A program made the position numbers and the translations under genes. Below are positions 12,042 through 20,006 of a DNA stretch of 20,526 nucleotides, in pieces. The stretch covers positions 1 through 20,526 of the IMG/VR virus record IMGVR_UViG_3300045131_002641. One strand, given 5' to 3'. Source of the DNA: a virus. The notes below the pieces were generated by a model that saw only the letters and a list, made by a program, of their open reading frames with translations, ran no database searches and had not been told where the DNA came from. The stretch's first letter is position 1. Every line of letters starts with the position of its first letter.

Positions 12042-12314
12042 ATGACTGAGCGAAAAACCGGACAGCCCCCGAGCGTGCTCGGGTTCCTCTTGGAGGTTCG
12101 GCACTGGCTGGCTGAAACTGACCGCGGAGTGTCTGAACTGGACCTCCCGGTTTGGATGTCAGAGATGGCCGCTTTGGAGATGTGTCCGGAAGACCGGCCC
12201 TCTCCGGGGCTGGCGGAGTTTGATGGGCTCCCGATTAGTGTCTGCGGGGACCCTCAGTCATCCTGCTCGCGGCAGATGAGATATCACCTGACCGGGAGTA
12301 TAAAACATGGCTGA
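12042..12314 (+). CDS. Unrecognised 90-aa protein upstream of the large terminase
   Basis: A 90-aa protein starting MTERKTGQPPSVLGFLLEVR. The ATG at 12042 has GGAG 7 nt upstream; a seven-codon frame from 12016 overlaps that site. It is acidic, with helical segments (SVLGFLLEVRHWLAE) and an extended C-terminal half that contains four Cys (EMCPEDRP, SVCGDP, SSCSRQ). Its TGA lies within the first codons of the large terminase gene, an 8-nt overlap, so the two are probably co-translated. Confidence 0.75.
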   Translation: MTERKTGQPPSVLGFLLEVRHWLAETDRGVSELDLPVWMSEMAALEMCPEDRPSPGLAEFDGLPISVCGDPQSSCSRQMRYHLTGSIKHG

Positions 12315-13947
12315 ATTCTTTGATCTGCGTAAGTACAACCCCGAACCGACGGCTCGTCGTTTCCATGGATGCGACGATTTCGTTCGGGGCATTCTCGGTC
12401 CTGTAGGAAGCGGGAAAAGTGTTGCTTGTTGTTGGGAAGCCTTTACAAGAGCGTTAGAGATGCCTCCGGGCAAGGACGGCGTACGTAGGTCGCGCTGGGC
12501 GTTTATCCGCAACTCTTACCCCGAGCTGATCGCCACAACGATGTCGACGTGGAAGGACTGGGTGCCGGAGAAACTCCCCAACGGCGAGCCGTTTTGCACC
12601 ATCCGCCGAACCGCCCCCATCGTGGCGACGATTGACCGCGCCGAGCTTCCGGACGGGACGAGGCTGCTGCTGGAGGTCCATTTTCTCGCGCTGGACAAGG
12701 AAGAGGACGTGCGCAAGCTCAAATCCCTTGAGTTGACCGGAGTGTTCATGAATGAGGCCTCCGAGCTCAGCGAAGAGGTGTTGAAGATGGCTACGACCCG
12801 CGTTGGCCGCTTCCCCGCCAAGGTGGACTTCGGGGAGTTTGACGAGAAGGGCAAACCTCAGTTTGAGTACGACGCAGACGGGGTAGTGACGAAGTGCCCC
12901 TTCTGGACGGGACTGATTATGGACACCAACCCGCCGGACGACATGCACTGGTGGTACCGTCTCGCGGAAAAAGAAAAGCCGAAGAACTACCGGTTCTTCC
13001 GCCAGCCGCCGGCTATGCTTCCCGTCGAGACGGAGATTGAACAGGACGGCGCGGTGGAGAAGATCACTGACTGGGTACCCAATCAGGGGCAGGACCCCAA
13101 CTATCCCGCGGCGGAGAATATGCGCAACCATCCGTTCGGCTGGGGGTATTACAAAAACCTCGTGACTGGTAAGGACGTGGAGTGGTGCAAAGTCTATGTG
13201 ATGGGCGAATACGGCACGCTGGTGTCGGGACGTCCTGTCTATCCGGAGTTCCGCCATTCGCTGCATGTGGCCCGCGATGTTCTGCTGCCCATGCGCGGCG
13301 TCCCGGTTATCTGCGGACTTGACTACGGGCTCAACCATTCTGCGGCTCTCTTGCAGGTGCGCCCGACCGGCCAGCTGGCCCTTTTGGATGAGATTGTTAC
13401 GGAGAACTGCGGATCCCGCCGTTTCGCCGCGGAGTATCTGCGGCCTCTGGTTTCCTCGGAAAAATATTCCGGCTGTCAGTTTATTTACACGGGCGACCCC
13501 GCCGGTTCCCAGCGCTCGACCACGGACGAAGCCACCTGTATCGGCATTCTGCGCGAGTGCGGGTTTTACGTGGATCAGGCTTCGACCAATAATTTTGCCG
13601 CCCGGCGCGATGCGGTGGCCCGTTTTCTCACCATGCTGGTCGACGGCAAGCCGGGGATGATCATCTCCCCGACCTGTGCGATGCTGATCAAGGGGTTCAT
13701 CAGCGGATATAACTACCGCAAGATGGCTCTTGGCGGGGCGGAGAACCGGTATACGTCCAATCCGGATAAGAACATTTTTTCCCACCCCCACGACGCGTTG
13801 CAGTATGGATGCTTGAAAGCGTCCGGCGGCGGGGCGGGGATTGAAGAAGACCCGTTTACCGGGTCGCGGCGGATGGGTCCGCCGGGGTCTCTGGGAAGAC
13901 GCTCTTCGAGGCCGGTGAAAAAACAAAGCGCATTAGGGTGGACATAG
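12307..13947 (+). CDS. terL: Terminase large subunit (DNA packaging motor and nuclease)
   Basis: A 546-aa protein that pumps DNA into the prohead and cuts the concatemer. The ATPase domain comes first: Walker A GPVGSGKS (31-38), then RSRWAFIRNSYPEL (61-74), which is typical of this terminase group. The Walker B-like strand is LTGVFMNEAS, with E150 as the catalytic acid and Asn in place of the usual Asp, as is common in this group. The C-terminal RNase H-like nuclease shows GLDYG (D339), TGDPAG (D397) and HPHDALQYG (D496), the expected acidic triad. The length is normal for a complete protein. GGGAG lies 8 nt before the ATG. It is followed by a 52-bp gap and the portal gene. Confidence is high. 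Confidence 0.97.
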   Translation: MAEFFDLRKYNPEPTARRFHGCDDFVRGILGPVGSGKSVACCWEAFTRALEMPPGKDGVRRSRWAFIRNSYPELIATTMSTWKDWVPEKLPNGEPFCTIRRTAPIVATIDRAELPDGTRLLLEVHFLALDKEEDVRKLKSLELTGVFMNEASELSEEVLKMATTRVGRFPAKVDFGEFDEKGKPQFEYDADGVVTKCPFWTGLIMDTNPPDDMHWWYRLAEKEKPKNYRFFRQPPAMLPVETEIEQDGAVEKITDWVPNQGQDPNYPAAENMRNHPFGWGYYKNLVTGKDVEWCKVYVMGEYGTLVSGRPVYPEFRHSLHVARDVLLPMRGVPVICGLDYGLNHSAALLQVRPTGQLALLDEIVTENCGSRRFAAEYLRPLVSSEKYSGCQFIYTGDPAGSQRSTTDEATCIGILRECGFYVDQASTNNFAARRDAVARFLTMLVDGKPGMIISPTCAMLIKGFISGYNYRKMALGGAENRYTSNPDKNIFSHPHDALQYGCLKASGGGAGIEEDPFTGSRRMGPPGSLGRRSSRPVKKQSALGWT

Positions 13948-13999
13948 ATCTAATTTTTGCGTAAAGGTATGAGTAGAAACCAATTTAGGGGTACAGCAC

Positions 14000-16363
14000 A
14001 TGCAGAAAACAGGCGTGGGACCAAATCCTGACCAAGAGATGCTTCTGGGAGATCGCGGGCTGATCCGGGTTAAAACCGCAGCCGGCGTGCAGGCGGAGCG
14101 TCAGCGGAACAAAGATCGTGCGATTGCCCCTTCGGTTCTAAAAAACTCTACGCTTGCCACCTACGTTCGGGACATCTACACCGAAAATCGCGACTACCGG
14201 ATTTCTTCGGGAACTGAAGATCAGCTGCTCGACAACCTCCGCCGCCGTCTCGGGGAGTACCCTGACGAGAAACTCAAAGAGATCGCCAAGCAGGGCGGGT
14301 CTGCAATTTTTGCCGAAATCACGGGGGTTAAATGCCGCAACGCCGAGTCCTGGCTCTCCGATGTGTTTTCTCCTGACGACGAAAAATCCTGGTCGCTTCA
14401 GCCTACTCCGATCCCCGAGCTGCCCAAGGAGGTCTCCGCCGAGATTGAAAATCTTGCTGCACAGTTCGCCCAGCAGAAGGCGATGGAAATGTCGGCTGCC
14501 GGGCAGCCCGTATCTCCCGGCCAGATGCAGCAGCTTGAAACCAATGCCCGGCCGGTCATTGAAAAGTTTTTGAAAGATAAGCTCCGCAAGAAAACGGAGC
14601 AGCGGGTGAAGCGCATGGAGCGCACCATGTACGACCAGCTCCTTGAAACGGGCTGGGATGAAACCATGGACCAGTTTATTTTTGACCTGACGACGTTCCC
14701 CACGGCGGTCCTGAAAGGGCCAGTCATTCAAATGCGCAAGACGCGCCGGTGGGAAATCATGGCCGACGGGAAATCCGACCTGATTGTGGAGCGCACTCCC
14801 GTTCCGGTGTTTCTGCGGGTCAGCCCGTTTGACTGTTACCCCTCTCCGCTTTCCGAGGGGGCTGAAGGCCCCGGACCTTTTGTTGAACGGTTGCATCTGA
14901 CGAGATCCTCGCTGGAGGACATGAAGGAGTACGACGGGTACGATGCAGACGCGATTGACCGCATTCTCGATGATGCAGGGATCGTTGCCGCCCCCTTGCT
15001 CGCCGCCGAGCCGCTGGACAACGATCGCAAGGATATCGAGTCCTCGCCCCAGGGAACTCCGGAGGATGCTCCGAAAGGCTCTGATGAGATCCTCGGGCTT
15101 GAATTCCACGGATTTGTTCCCGGTAAGCTGCTGCGCGAGCACAATATTTTAAAAGACAACGACGACAAGCCTGTTCGGGATACCAAGCAGTACGCCGTTG
15201 AAGTGGTTGTCATCGGAACGGAGCTGGTCTATGTCAGCCTGAACTCCGATAAGCTCGATCGCCACCCCTACAGTGCGACGAGCTGGTCCAAGGTTGCCGG
15301 GTCGTTCTGGGGCGAATCCATCCCTCAGCTGCTCGCTCCGGTGCAGGATGTCTGCAATGCGGCGCTCCGGGCGCTAATAAACAACATGGGATTTTCCTCC
15401 GGCCCGCAAGTCGCCGTGACGGATATTGACCGGGTGCCGATCAACGAAGACCTGACCAGCGTGTACCCGTTCAAGTTGTGGCAGTTCACCAACGAGAACC
15501 GGCTGACGTCTGATCCAATCAAGTTTTTTGCGATCCCGTCCAACGCCAACGAGCTGTACGCGATTTACGAGAATTTTAAGAAACAGGCGGATGACGATTC
15601 CGGGGTTCCGGCCTACGCCTACGGGAACGAACGCTCTGCCGGGGCCGGACGCACGGCTTCCGGGCTGTCCATGCTGATGACCGGGGCGTCTCGCGGGATT
15701 AAGAAAGTGATCCGCAACGCCCACCGTGACGTGGTCCGCCAATGCCTGATCAGGCTTTACGACTGGAACATGCAGTTCCTGGACGATCCGGAAATTAAGG
15801 GGGATGCTGACATCGTGGCAGTAGGCGCGGTTGCTGTTCTGTCCCGCGAACAGGCCTCTACCCGGCGCATTGAACTGCTCACCATGGCGAATAACCCGAC
15901 CGACACCGCGATCTTCGGGCGTAAGAACCGTGCGGAACTCTGGCGCCAGACGCTGGACACGCTGGAATTTGACGGCGACCGGTACATCCTTACTGACGAT
16001 GAGATCGACGAGCTTGAGAAGAAGGAGCGGCAGGCGCTGGAGAACCAGCAGAAAGCTCAGCAGGCCGTTGCCGAGGCTCAGGCGCAGGCGGCCCAGCAGG
16101 AAATCCAGATCAAAAAACAGATTGCGGACCAGAACTACGAGATTGAGCAGTTGAAATTGCGAGTCAAGTCCGGGGAAAGCGCCGGCAAGTCCGCGATTGA
16201 TCAGGAGAAGATCCGCACCGACCGGATGAAGCTGGACCAGCAGCAGGAGCAGTACGACCTCGAAGAGATTAAGAACACCGCGTTGGAGGCACTACAAGAT
16301 GATGAAAGCACGAATAACGGAACCGGTACAGGAAGCCCTGGCAGCGCTCCGGCCAAATCGTAA
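14000..16363 (+). CDS. Portal protein
   Basis: A 787-aa protein that forms the dodecameric ring at the capsid vertex through which DNA passes. Its position directly after the large terminase, its size, and segments such as FLRVSPFDCYPSPLSEG and WSKVAGSFWGESIPQLLAPVQD (shown only in part) fit the large portals of P22-like and related podoviruses. The region around 520-560 (AGAGRTASGLSMLM) matches a motif often seen in such portals. The C-terminal about 120 residues are a Gln/Glu/Lys-rich coiled coil (EKKERQALENQQKAQQAVAE), as in portals with a barrel extension. The start at 14000 follows TTAGGGGTACAGCAC. The next small gene begins inside its 3' end. Confidence 0.92.
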   Translation: MQKTGVGPNPDQEMLLGDRGLIRVKTAAGVQAERQRNKDRAIAPSVLKNSTLATYVRDIYTENRDYRISSGTEDQLLDNLRRRLGEYPDEKLKEIAKQGGSAIFAEITGVKCRNAESWLSDVFSPDDEKSWSLQPTPIPELPKEVSAEIENLAAQFAQQKAMEMSAAGQPVSPGQMQQLETNARPVIEKFLKDKLRKKTEQRVKRMERTMYDQLLETGWDETMDQFIFDLTTFPTAVLKGPVIQMRKTRRWEIMADGKSDLIVERTPVPVFLRVSPFDCYPSPLSEGAEGPGPFVERLHLTRSSLEDMKEYDGYDADAIDRILDDAGIVAAPLLAAEPLDNDRKDIESSPQGTPEDAPKGSDEILGLEFHGFVPGKLLREHNILKDNDDKPVRDTKQYAVEVVVIGTELVYVSLNSDKLDRHPYSATSWSKVAGSFWGESIPQLLAPVQDVCNAALRALINNMGFSSGPQVAVTDIDRVPINEDLTSVYPFKLWQFTNENRLTSDPIKFFAIPSNANELYAIYENFKKQADDDSGVPAYAYGNERSAGAGRTASGLSMLMTGASRGIKKVIRNAHRDVVRQCLIRLYDWNMQFLDDPEIKGDADIVAVGAVAVLSREQASTRRIELLTMANNPTDTAIFGRKNRAELWRQTLDTLEFDGDRYILTDDEIDELEKKERQALENQQKAQQAVAEAQAQAAQQEIQIKKQIADQNYEIEQLKLRVKSGESAGKSAIDQEKIRTDRMKLDQQQEQYDLEEIKNTALEALQDDESTNNGTGTGSPGSAPAKS

Positions 16364-16511
16364 TTTTGAGGTTTTTTTAGGGTGGTTGCGGCAGAATCTT
16401 GAGGAGACCCGCATCCAAAATGATGATTTAAGCGGGGAAGAGTTGACACGCAACCAAGGATGTGCCAAGACGTTGGCTAAGATTTTAAAGACCGTCGATG
16501 GAGCGGAATAA
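16299..16511 (+). CDS. Unrecognised 70-aa protein overlapping the portal gene
   Basis: A 70-aa protein starting MMKARITEPVQEALAALRPN. It begins 65 bp before the end of the portal gene in a different frame and has GGAGG 9 nt upstream. It is helical (FEVFLGWLRQNLEETR, then CAKTLAKILKTVDGAE). Small proteins in this position are common between portal and scaffold genes in phages, so I regard it as real. Function unknown. Confidence 0.72.
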   Translation: MMKARITEPVQEALAALRPNRNFEVFLGWLRQNLEETRIQNDDLSGEELTRNQGCAKTLAKILKTVDGAE

Positions 16512-16611
16512 CAGATCGCGCTGCCGGCTCGAAAGATCCCCGGCGGCATGTGAGAGGAAGCAAAAAGCAGCGAACCCCTGAGAAATCAGGCTCGCAAGGA
16601 GACTGAAGAAT

Positions 16612-17673
16612 ATGGGTAAAAATACCATACCCTCCGCAGTGCGGAGACAGGACGAAGCAGCAGAGACAGCGCTGAATGCACTTGAGGCCGCTCGCTCTCG
16701 TGAAGCTCAGGGGGATACCCCCGAGCCTCTTGAGAACCCCGGGCAACCCCCCAGTGCGTCAAACCGTGATACTCTTCTGGACGACGCCGAACAGCCGGCA
16801 CCTCGGCCCGCTGTGGCCCCCGACGCGCCCCGCGCGCCAGAGGCTAAAGATAAATCCGAGGAAGGTGAAACAGTAAGTAAGGCGGATTTTGACCGGTTAA
16901 AACACCGGTTCGATGTCCTCCAAGGCAAGTACAACAGCGAAATCCCGCGAGCAGCGTCTCGTGTGAAGGAGCTGGAGCGGGAAAACGATGAGCTTCTGGT
17001 TAAGGTGGAAACGGCCGCGCACGCGCAGCCTGCTCCGAAATCCGAAGCACATAAGAAGTACCTATCCACGGAAGAACAGGCCGATCTCGACGAAGGCTAT
17101 GCAAATATCCAGGGCAAAATGGCCCGGGGGGTTGCAGAAGAAGTCGCCGAATCGCGCACAAAGGTCTTGGGAGACCAGGTGAAAGAGTTGAAGCAGACCC
17201 TTGAGGATTTGCGGGCGACTCAGATCCAGGCCGCCCAGAGCCGTTTCTGGAAAGAAGTGGATGCTCTATCTCCCGGCGCAGAGGTGGCTAACACCTCAGA
17301 GGACCCGGAATGGGTCGCCTTTTTGGGTGGCGTTGATCCGACCTCTCGATTGACCTATCGCGAGATTGGTGTCGCAGCGGTAAATCGCGGCGATGCTGAA
17401 GGAGTTGCCAACCTGTTTGACCTGTTTAAGAGCTCTACTGGAGTTGACCCGGCGGCCGCGCGAAAACGCGTGCTTGCTCAGGTTAAACCCGGCACGGCTC
17501 CATCAGCCCCCCGGACGCAATCACGACCTGTCGGACCGATGATCAACGAGTCGGAGATTAAGCGGTTTTATCAGACCGCCGCCTCCACGCGGATGTCGGA
17601 CGCACAGATCGCTGCCAAGGAAGCTGATTTTGATCAAGCGGCGCTGGAGGGTCGCATTAGGTTCGGCAAGTAG
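16612..17673 (+). CDS. Probable capsid scaffolding protein
   Basis: A 353-aa protein between the portal and major capsid genes, the standard place for a scaffold. Residues 1-90 are low-complexity and Pro/Ala/Glu-rich. Residues 90-125 and about 150-215 form predicted coiled coils (FDRLKHRFDVLQGKYN, VKELERENDELLVKVE, DQVKELKQTLEDLRATQ). The C-terminal part ends in a basic segment (AALEGRIRFGK) as in scaffolds that contact the coat protein. A ribosome-binding site (AAGGAG) lies upstream of the ATG at 16612. No protease motif is visible. The role is inferred from composition and position. Confidence 0.75.
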   Translation: MGKNTIPSAVRRQDEAAETALNALEAARSREAQGDTPEPLENPGQPPSASNRDTLLDDAEQPAPRPAVAPDAPRAPEAKDKSEEGETVSKADFDRLKHRFDVLQGKYNSEIPRAASRVKELERENDELLVKVETAAHAQPAPKSEAHKKYLSTEEQADLDEGYANIQGKMARGVAEEVAESRTKVLGDQVKELKQTLEDLRATQIQAAQSRFWKEVDALSPGAEVANTSEDPEWVAFLGGVDPTSRLTYREIGVAAVNRGDAEGVANLFDLFKSSTGVDPAAARKRVLAQVKPGTAPSAPRTQSRPVGPMINESEIKRFYQTAASTRMSDAQIAAKEADFDQAALEGRIRFGK

Positions 17674-17733
17674 CCGGGCCCCCAACATTGCCGCTGTAAC
17701 GACGAGTCCAAATGAAAAAATAGGAGAATTAAA

Positions 17734-18657
17734 ATGGGCGCACAATATCCAGCCTCCGCGGGTTTCCGCGATGTGGGGTCGGGGTCGATGCAGTATATTC
17801 CTGTAATCTTCAGCGGCAAGCTGTTGACCAAGTTTTATGCCTCATCCATTCTGGCTGCCGTTTCCAACACAGAGTATGAAGGCGAGATCAAGAAATACGG
17901 CGATACGGTTAAAATCCGTCAGACTCCGGACATCACGATCCGCGACTACAGCAAAGGTCAGGTTCTGACCAACGAACAGCCGACCAGTTCCTCGGTTGAG
18001 TTGTATATCAACAAAGGAAAATACTGGTCGTTCGTGACCGACGACGTCGATGATGCCCAGACGGACATCAAAGGCTACGTAAGCAACTGGACAGACGACG
18101 CTTCGAAGCAGATGGTTATTACCGTCGAAACTGAAGTGTACGCCGATATCGGCTCCAGCGCTGCCTCGGACAACCAGGGCGTTGCTGCGGGCGCTATCAG
18201 CGGCTCGTACAACCTCGGCTCTGCCGCGGTTCCGGTGGTCATCACCCGGACGAACATCGTTGAGAAGATCGTCGAATTCGGCGCAGTTCTCGACGAACAG
18301 AACATCCCGGATGAAGGACGCTTCCTTATCATCCCGGTCTGGATGTCTTCTCTGCTGAAGACCTCTGACCTGAAACAGGCCTACCTGACCGGTGACAGCA
18401 AGTCTCCGATCCGCAACGGCTTGATCGGCAGCATCGACCGGTTCAACATTCATGTGTCGAACCTGTTGTACATGCCTTCCTATACGGAAGTTCTGTTCGG
18501 GCACACGAAGGCCTTGACATTCGCCACCCAGATCACCAAGACCAAAGTACAGGACAACCCCGACGGGTTCGGCATGCTGTACCGCGGCCTTCAGGTGTAT
18601 GGCTACGAAGTCATTCTTCCGGTAGCTCTCGGACTGGCCCGCTGCGTAGCGGCCTAA
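17734..18657 (+). CDS. Major capsid protein (P22 coat-like, HK97 fold)
   Basis: A 307-aa protein that should form the icosahedral shell. The N-terminal part has PVIFSGKLLTKFYASSILAAV and the pattern EYEGEIKKYGDTVKIRQTPD, typical of P22-coat-like capsid proteins that start with a helix and a long loop strand. The middle has DVDDAQTDIKGYVSNWTDDASKQM (partial) and the rest is beta-rich. It ends in VILPVALGLARCVAA, another familiar feature of this family. GGAG lies before the ATG at 17734. It follows the scaffold gene and precedes the probable decoration gene. Confidence 0.9.
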   Translation: MGAQYPASAGFRDVGSGSMQYIPVIFSGKLLTKFYASSILAAVSNTEYEGEIKKYGDTVKIRQTPDITIRDYSKGQVLTNEQPTSSSVELYINKGKYWSFVTDDVDDAQTDIKGYVSNWTDDASKQMVITVETEVYADIGSSAASDNQGVAAGAISGSYNLGSAAVPVVITRTNIVEKIVEFGAVLDEQNIPDEGRFLIIPVWMSSLLKTSDLKQAYLTGDSKSPIRNGLIGSIDRFNIHVSNLLYMPSYTEVLFGHTKALTFATQITKTKVQDNPDGFGMLYRGLQVYGYEVILPVALGLARCVAA

Positions 18658-18671
18658 CGGGTAGGAACGTG

Positions 18672-18696
18672 GAGCGGGGTCGTGGTGGCCCCGCTC
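18672..18696 (+). other. Hairpin between capsid and decoration genes
   Basis: GAGCGGGG (18672-18679) and CCCCGCTC (18689-18696) form an 8-bp perfect stem with a 9-nt loop, 15 bp after the capsid stop codon. There is no T-tract, so it may stabilise or process the mRNA, or act as a weak terminator. Confidence 0.6.
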
Positions 18697-18729
18697 GCTA
18701 AAGTTAGTTAAGAAAGTAGGAGAAATATC

Positions 18730-19137
18730 ATGGCTATTAACACAGCAATCGCGCCTCAGACGGGCGCACCAGCAGTCGGGCAGAAGGTACAAGTGTATCA
18801 ACGGGAAATTGACTTTTCCGTCAATGCCCTCGCCAGCGGAGCTCATTTCCAGTTGTTCACTTTGGACGCTGGCGATGTGATTCTCGGCGGGGCCTGTGAA
18901 GTAGTGGACGCCGGAACCGGCAACCACGACCTGACCCTCGGCACGGCAGCAGGCAGCACTGACCTGCTTACTGCTACTCCCGTAGACACCAAAGCCCTTG
19001 TAGCGACGACCAATACGGTCGCCGTTATCGGCGGGTCCACCGGAGCCGTAAACCTCCACATGACCGTAGCGAACGCTGCCACCGGCGTAGTTCGAGTCAC
19101 TCTGGCGGTGCTTAAAGCCGGCGACTTCAGCGGCTAA
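18730..19137 (+). CDS. Probable head decoration or capsid-associated protein
   Basis: A 135-aa protein rich in Ala, Val, Thr and Gly, with many alternating hydrophobic residues that indicate an all-beta fold. It directly follows the major capsid gene and has its own ribosome-binding site (GTAGGAGAAATATC before the ATG). A rho-independent terminator follows it. Small beta-rich proteins in this position are often shell decoration or cement proteins. The sequence does not identify a family. Confidence 0.68.
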   Translation: MAINTAIAPQTGAPAVGQKVQVYQREIDFSVNALASGAHFQLFTLDAGDVILGGACEVVDAGTGNHDLTLGTAAGSTDLLTATPVDTKALVATTNTVAVIGGSTGAVNLHMTVANAATGVVRVTLAVLKAGDFSG

Positions 19138-19153
19138 GCGATCAGGCTAAACT

Positions 19154-19178
19154 GGGGCCCCTCCGGGGGCCCCTTTTT
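19154..19178 (+). terminator. Rho-independent terminator after the decoration gene
   Basis: GGGGCCCC (19154-19161), a TCCG loop and GGGGCCCC (19166-19173) form a perfect 8-bp stem followed by five T. It lies 16 bp after the stop codon and ends or attenuates the capsid transcript. Confidence 0.9.
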
Positions 19179-19197
19179 CCAAAAGGAATGAATCATC

Positions 19198-19638
19198 ATG
19201 AGAAGCAAAGAAAATAAGTTATATGTGAACATCAAAACCGGTGTTGTGTACCATAAGCCGGTCAAAGTCAACGGCGTCAAATTTGAGCCCTCTAAAGACT
19301 TTTATGAAATCACCGCCGAGCAGGCGAAACGCCTTGACGCCGGTGAGTCGCTCCGCGCTGTTTTGCGTGAAGGCATCCGCGAAAAGGTCGAATCTGAGCT
19401 GGCCAGCACCTTGAAAGAGGGATCAGCTCCTGCGGTCGCTCCCGAAGTTCCGGTCGTTCCTGTAGCCCCCGCAGCTCCGCTTGATCTGGACGCGGACACA
19501 GAAGACGAAGTGGAAGGATTCACTACGCATAAAGAAATTGACGCATTCGCAGCCGCAAAAGGACTTGAAATCCCGGCCGACTGCACTACTATGCAGACGA
19601 AGAAGGACTTCATTAAAACTGCGCTGTTGGCGGGTTAA
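19198..19638 (+). CDS. Phage protein with C-terminal HeH/LEM-like domain
   Basis: A 146-aa protein. Residues 1-70 form a compact N-terminal part (KLYVNIKTGVVYHKPVKVNG, then ITAEQAKRLDAGESLRAVLR). Residues 76-105 are an Ala/Pro/Val-rich linker followed by an acidic stretch. Residues 107-146 (FTTHKEIDAFAAAKGLEIPA, then TKKDFIKTALLAG) resemble HeH/LEM-type helix-extended-helix modules seen in several phage head and tail proteins. AAAAGGA precedes the ATG at 19198. Position suggests a head-completion or virion-associated role; this is inference. Confidence 0.7.
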   Translation: MRSKENKLYVNIKTGVVYHKPVKVNGVKFEPSKDFYEITAEQAKRLDAGESLRAVLREGIREKVESELASTLKEGSAPAVAPEVPVVPVAPAAPLDLDADTEDEVEGFTTHKEIDAFAAAKGLEIPADCTTMQTKKDFIKTALLAG

Positions 19639-19648
19639 AGGGGATGGC

Positions 19649-19664
19649 GCCCGGTTCGCCGGGC
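19649..19664 (+). other. UUCG-capped hairpin between genes
   Basis: GCCCGG, TTCG, CCGGGC form a perfect 6-bp stem with a UUCG tetraloop, 10 bp after the stop of the 146-aa gene. There is no T-tract, so it is more likely an mRNA-stability element than a terminator. Confidence 0.65.
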
Positions 19665-19697
19665 CCTCCCTCACACAGCAGGAATCGGGAGAAGAAC

Positions 19698-19997
19698 ATG
19701 AAAATATGGACGATAGTATTAATCGCGGCCGCCGGAGCGTTTTTCTGCCCTGCGGAAGACATCAATATAACCCCCCGGAAAATTATCGAGCGGGTCGGGG
19801 CTACCAACTACATCGGTAAAGCGATGGCCACCCGGAGCGGGGGCTCGCCCAGCACGAACGCCGCCGTTTGGACGATAAAGCGGATCGTGGATGATGGAAC
19901 TACCGCGGACATTACCTTCGCGTTTAACACCAATGCCGTCGGAGACCAGGTGTCTCAGAATGCTTGGACGAACCGGGCCAACGCCACTTACAAGTAA
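19698..19997 (+). CDS. 99-aa protein with signal peptide, fibre-like sequence
   Basis: A 99-aa protein with a Sec-type N-terminus: MKIWTIVLIAAAGAFFCPAE has a positive n-region and a hydrophobic core, with cleavage probably near residues 16-19. The mature part is Asn/Thr/Ala-rich (DDGTTADITFAFNTNAVGDQ, then VSQNAWTNRANATYK). Its NTNAV and SQNA words recur in the next gene, so the two may be related. GGGAGAAGAAC precedes the ATG at 19698. An exported protein in a virion gene block is unusual. It could be a surface adhesin-like or periplasm-directed virion component. Confidence 0.75.
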   Translation: MKIWTIVLIAAAGAFFCPAEDINITPRKIIERVGATNYIGKAMATRSGGSPSTNAAVWTIKRIVDDGTTADITFAFNTNAVGDQVSQNAWTNRANATYK

Positions 19998-20006
19998 GGA
20001 GCCCCC

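Noticed and set aside
12454-13926. 490-codon open frame on the - strand
   Set aside because: It lies wholly within the large terminase gene, antisense to it, lacks a ribosome-binding site and recognisable motifs. It is a product of GC-rich codon bias.
13969-14031. 20-codon ORF between terminase and portal genes
   Set aside because: The only upstream purine run is too close to the ATG, and the frame overlaps the portal start; it is too short to trust.
14138-15142. 334-codon open frame on the - strand
   Set aside because: Antisense to the portal gene with no independent support.
17842-19059. 405-codon open frame on the - strand
   Set aside because: Antisense to the major capsid and decoration genes and crosses their intergenic hairpin; no ribosome-binding site or family features.
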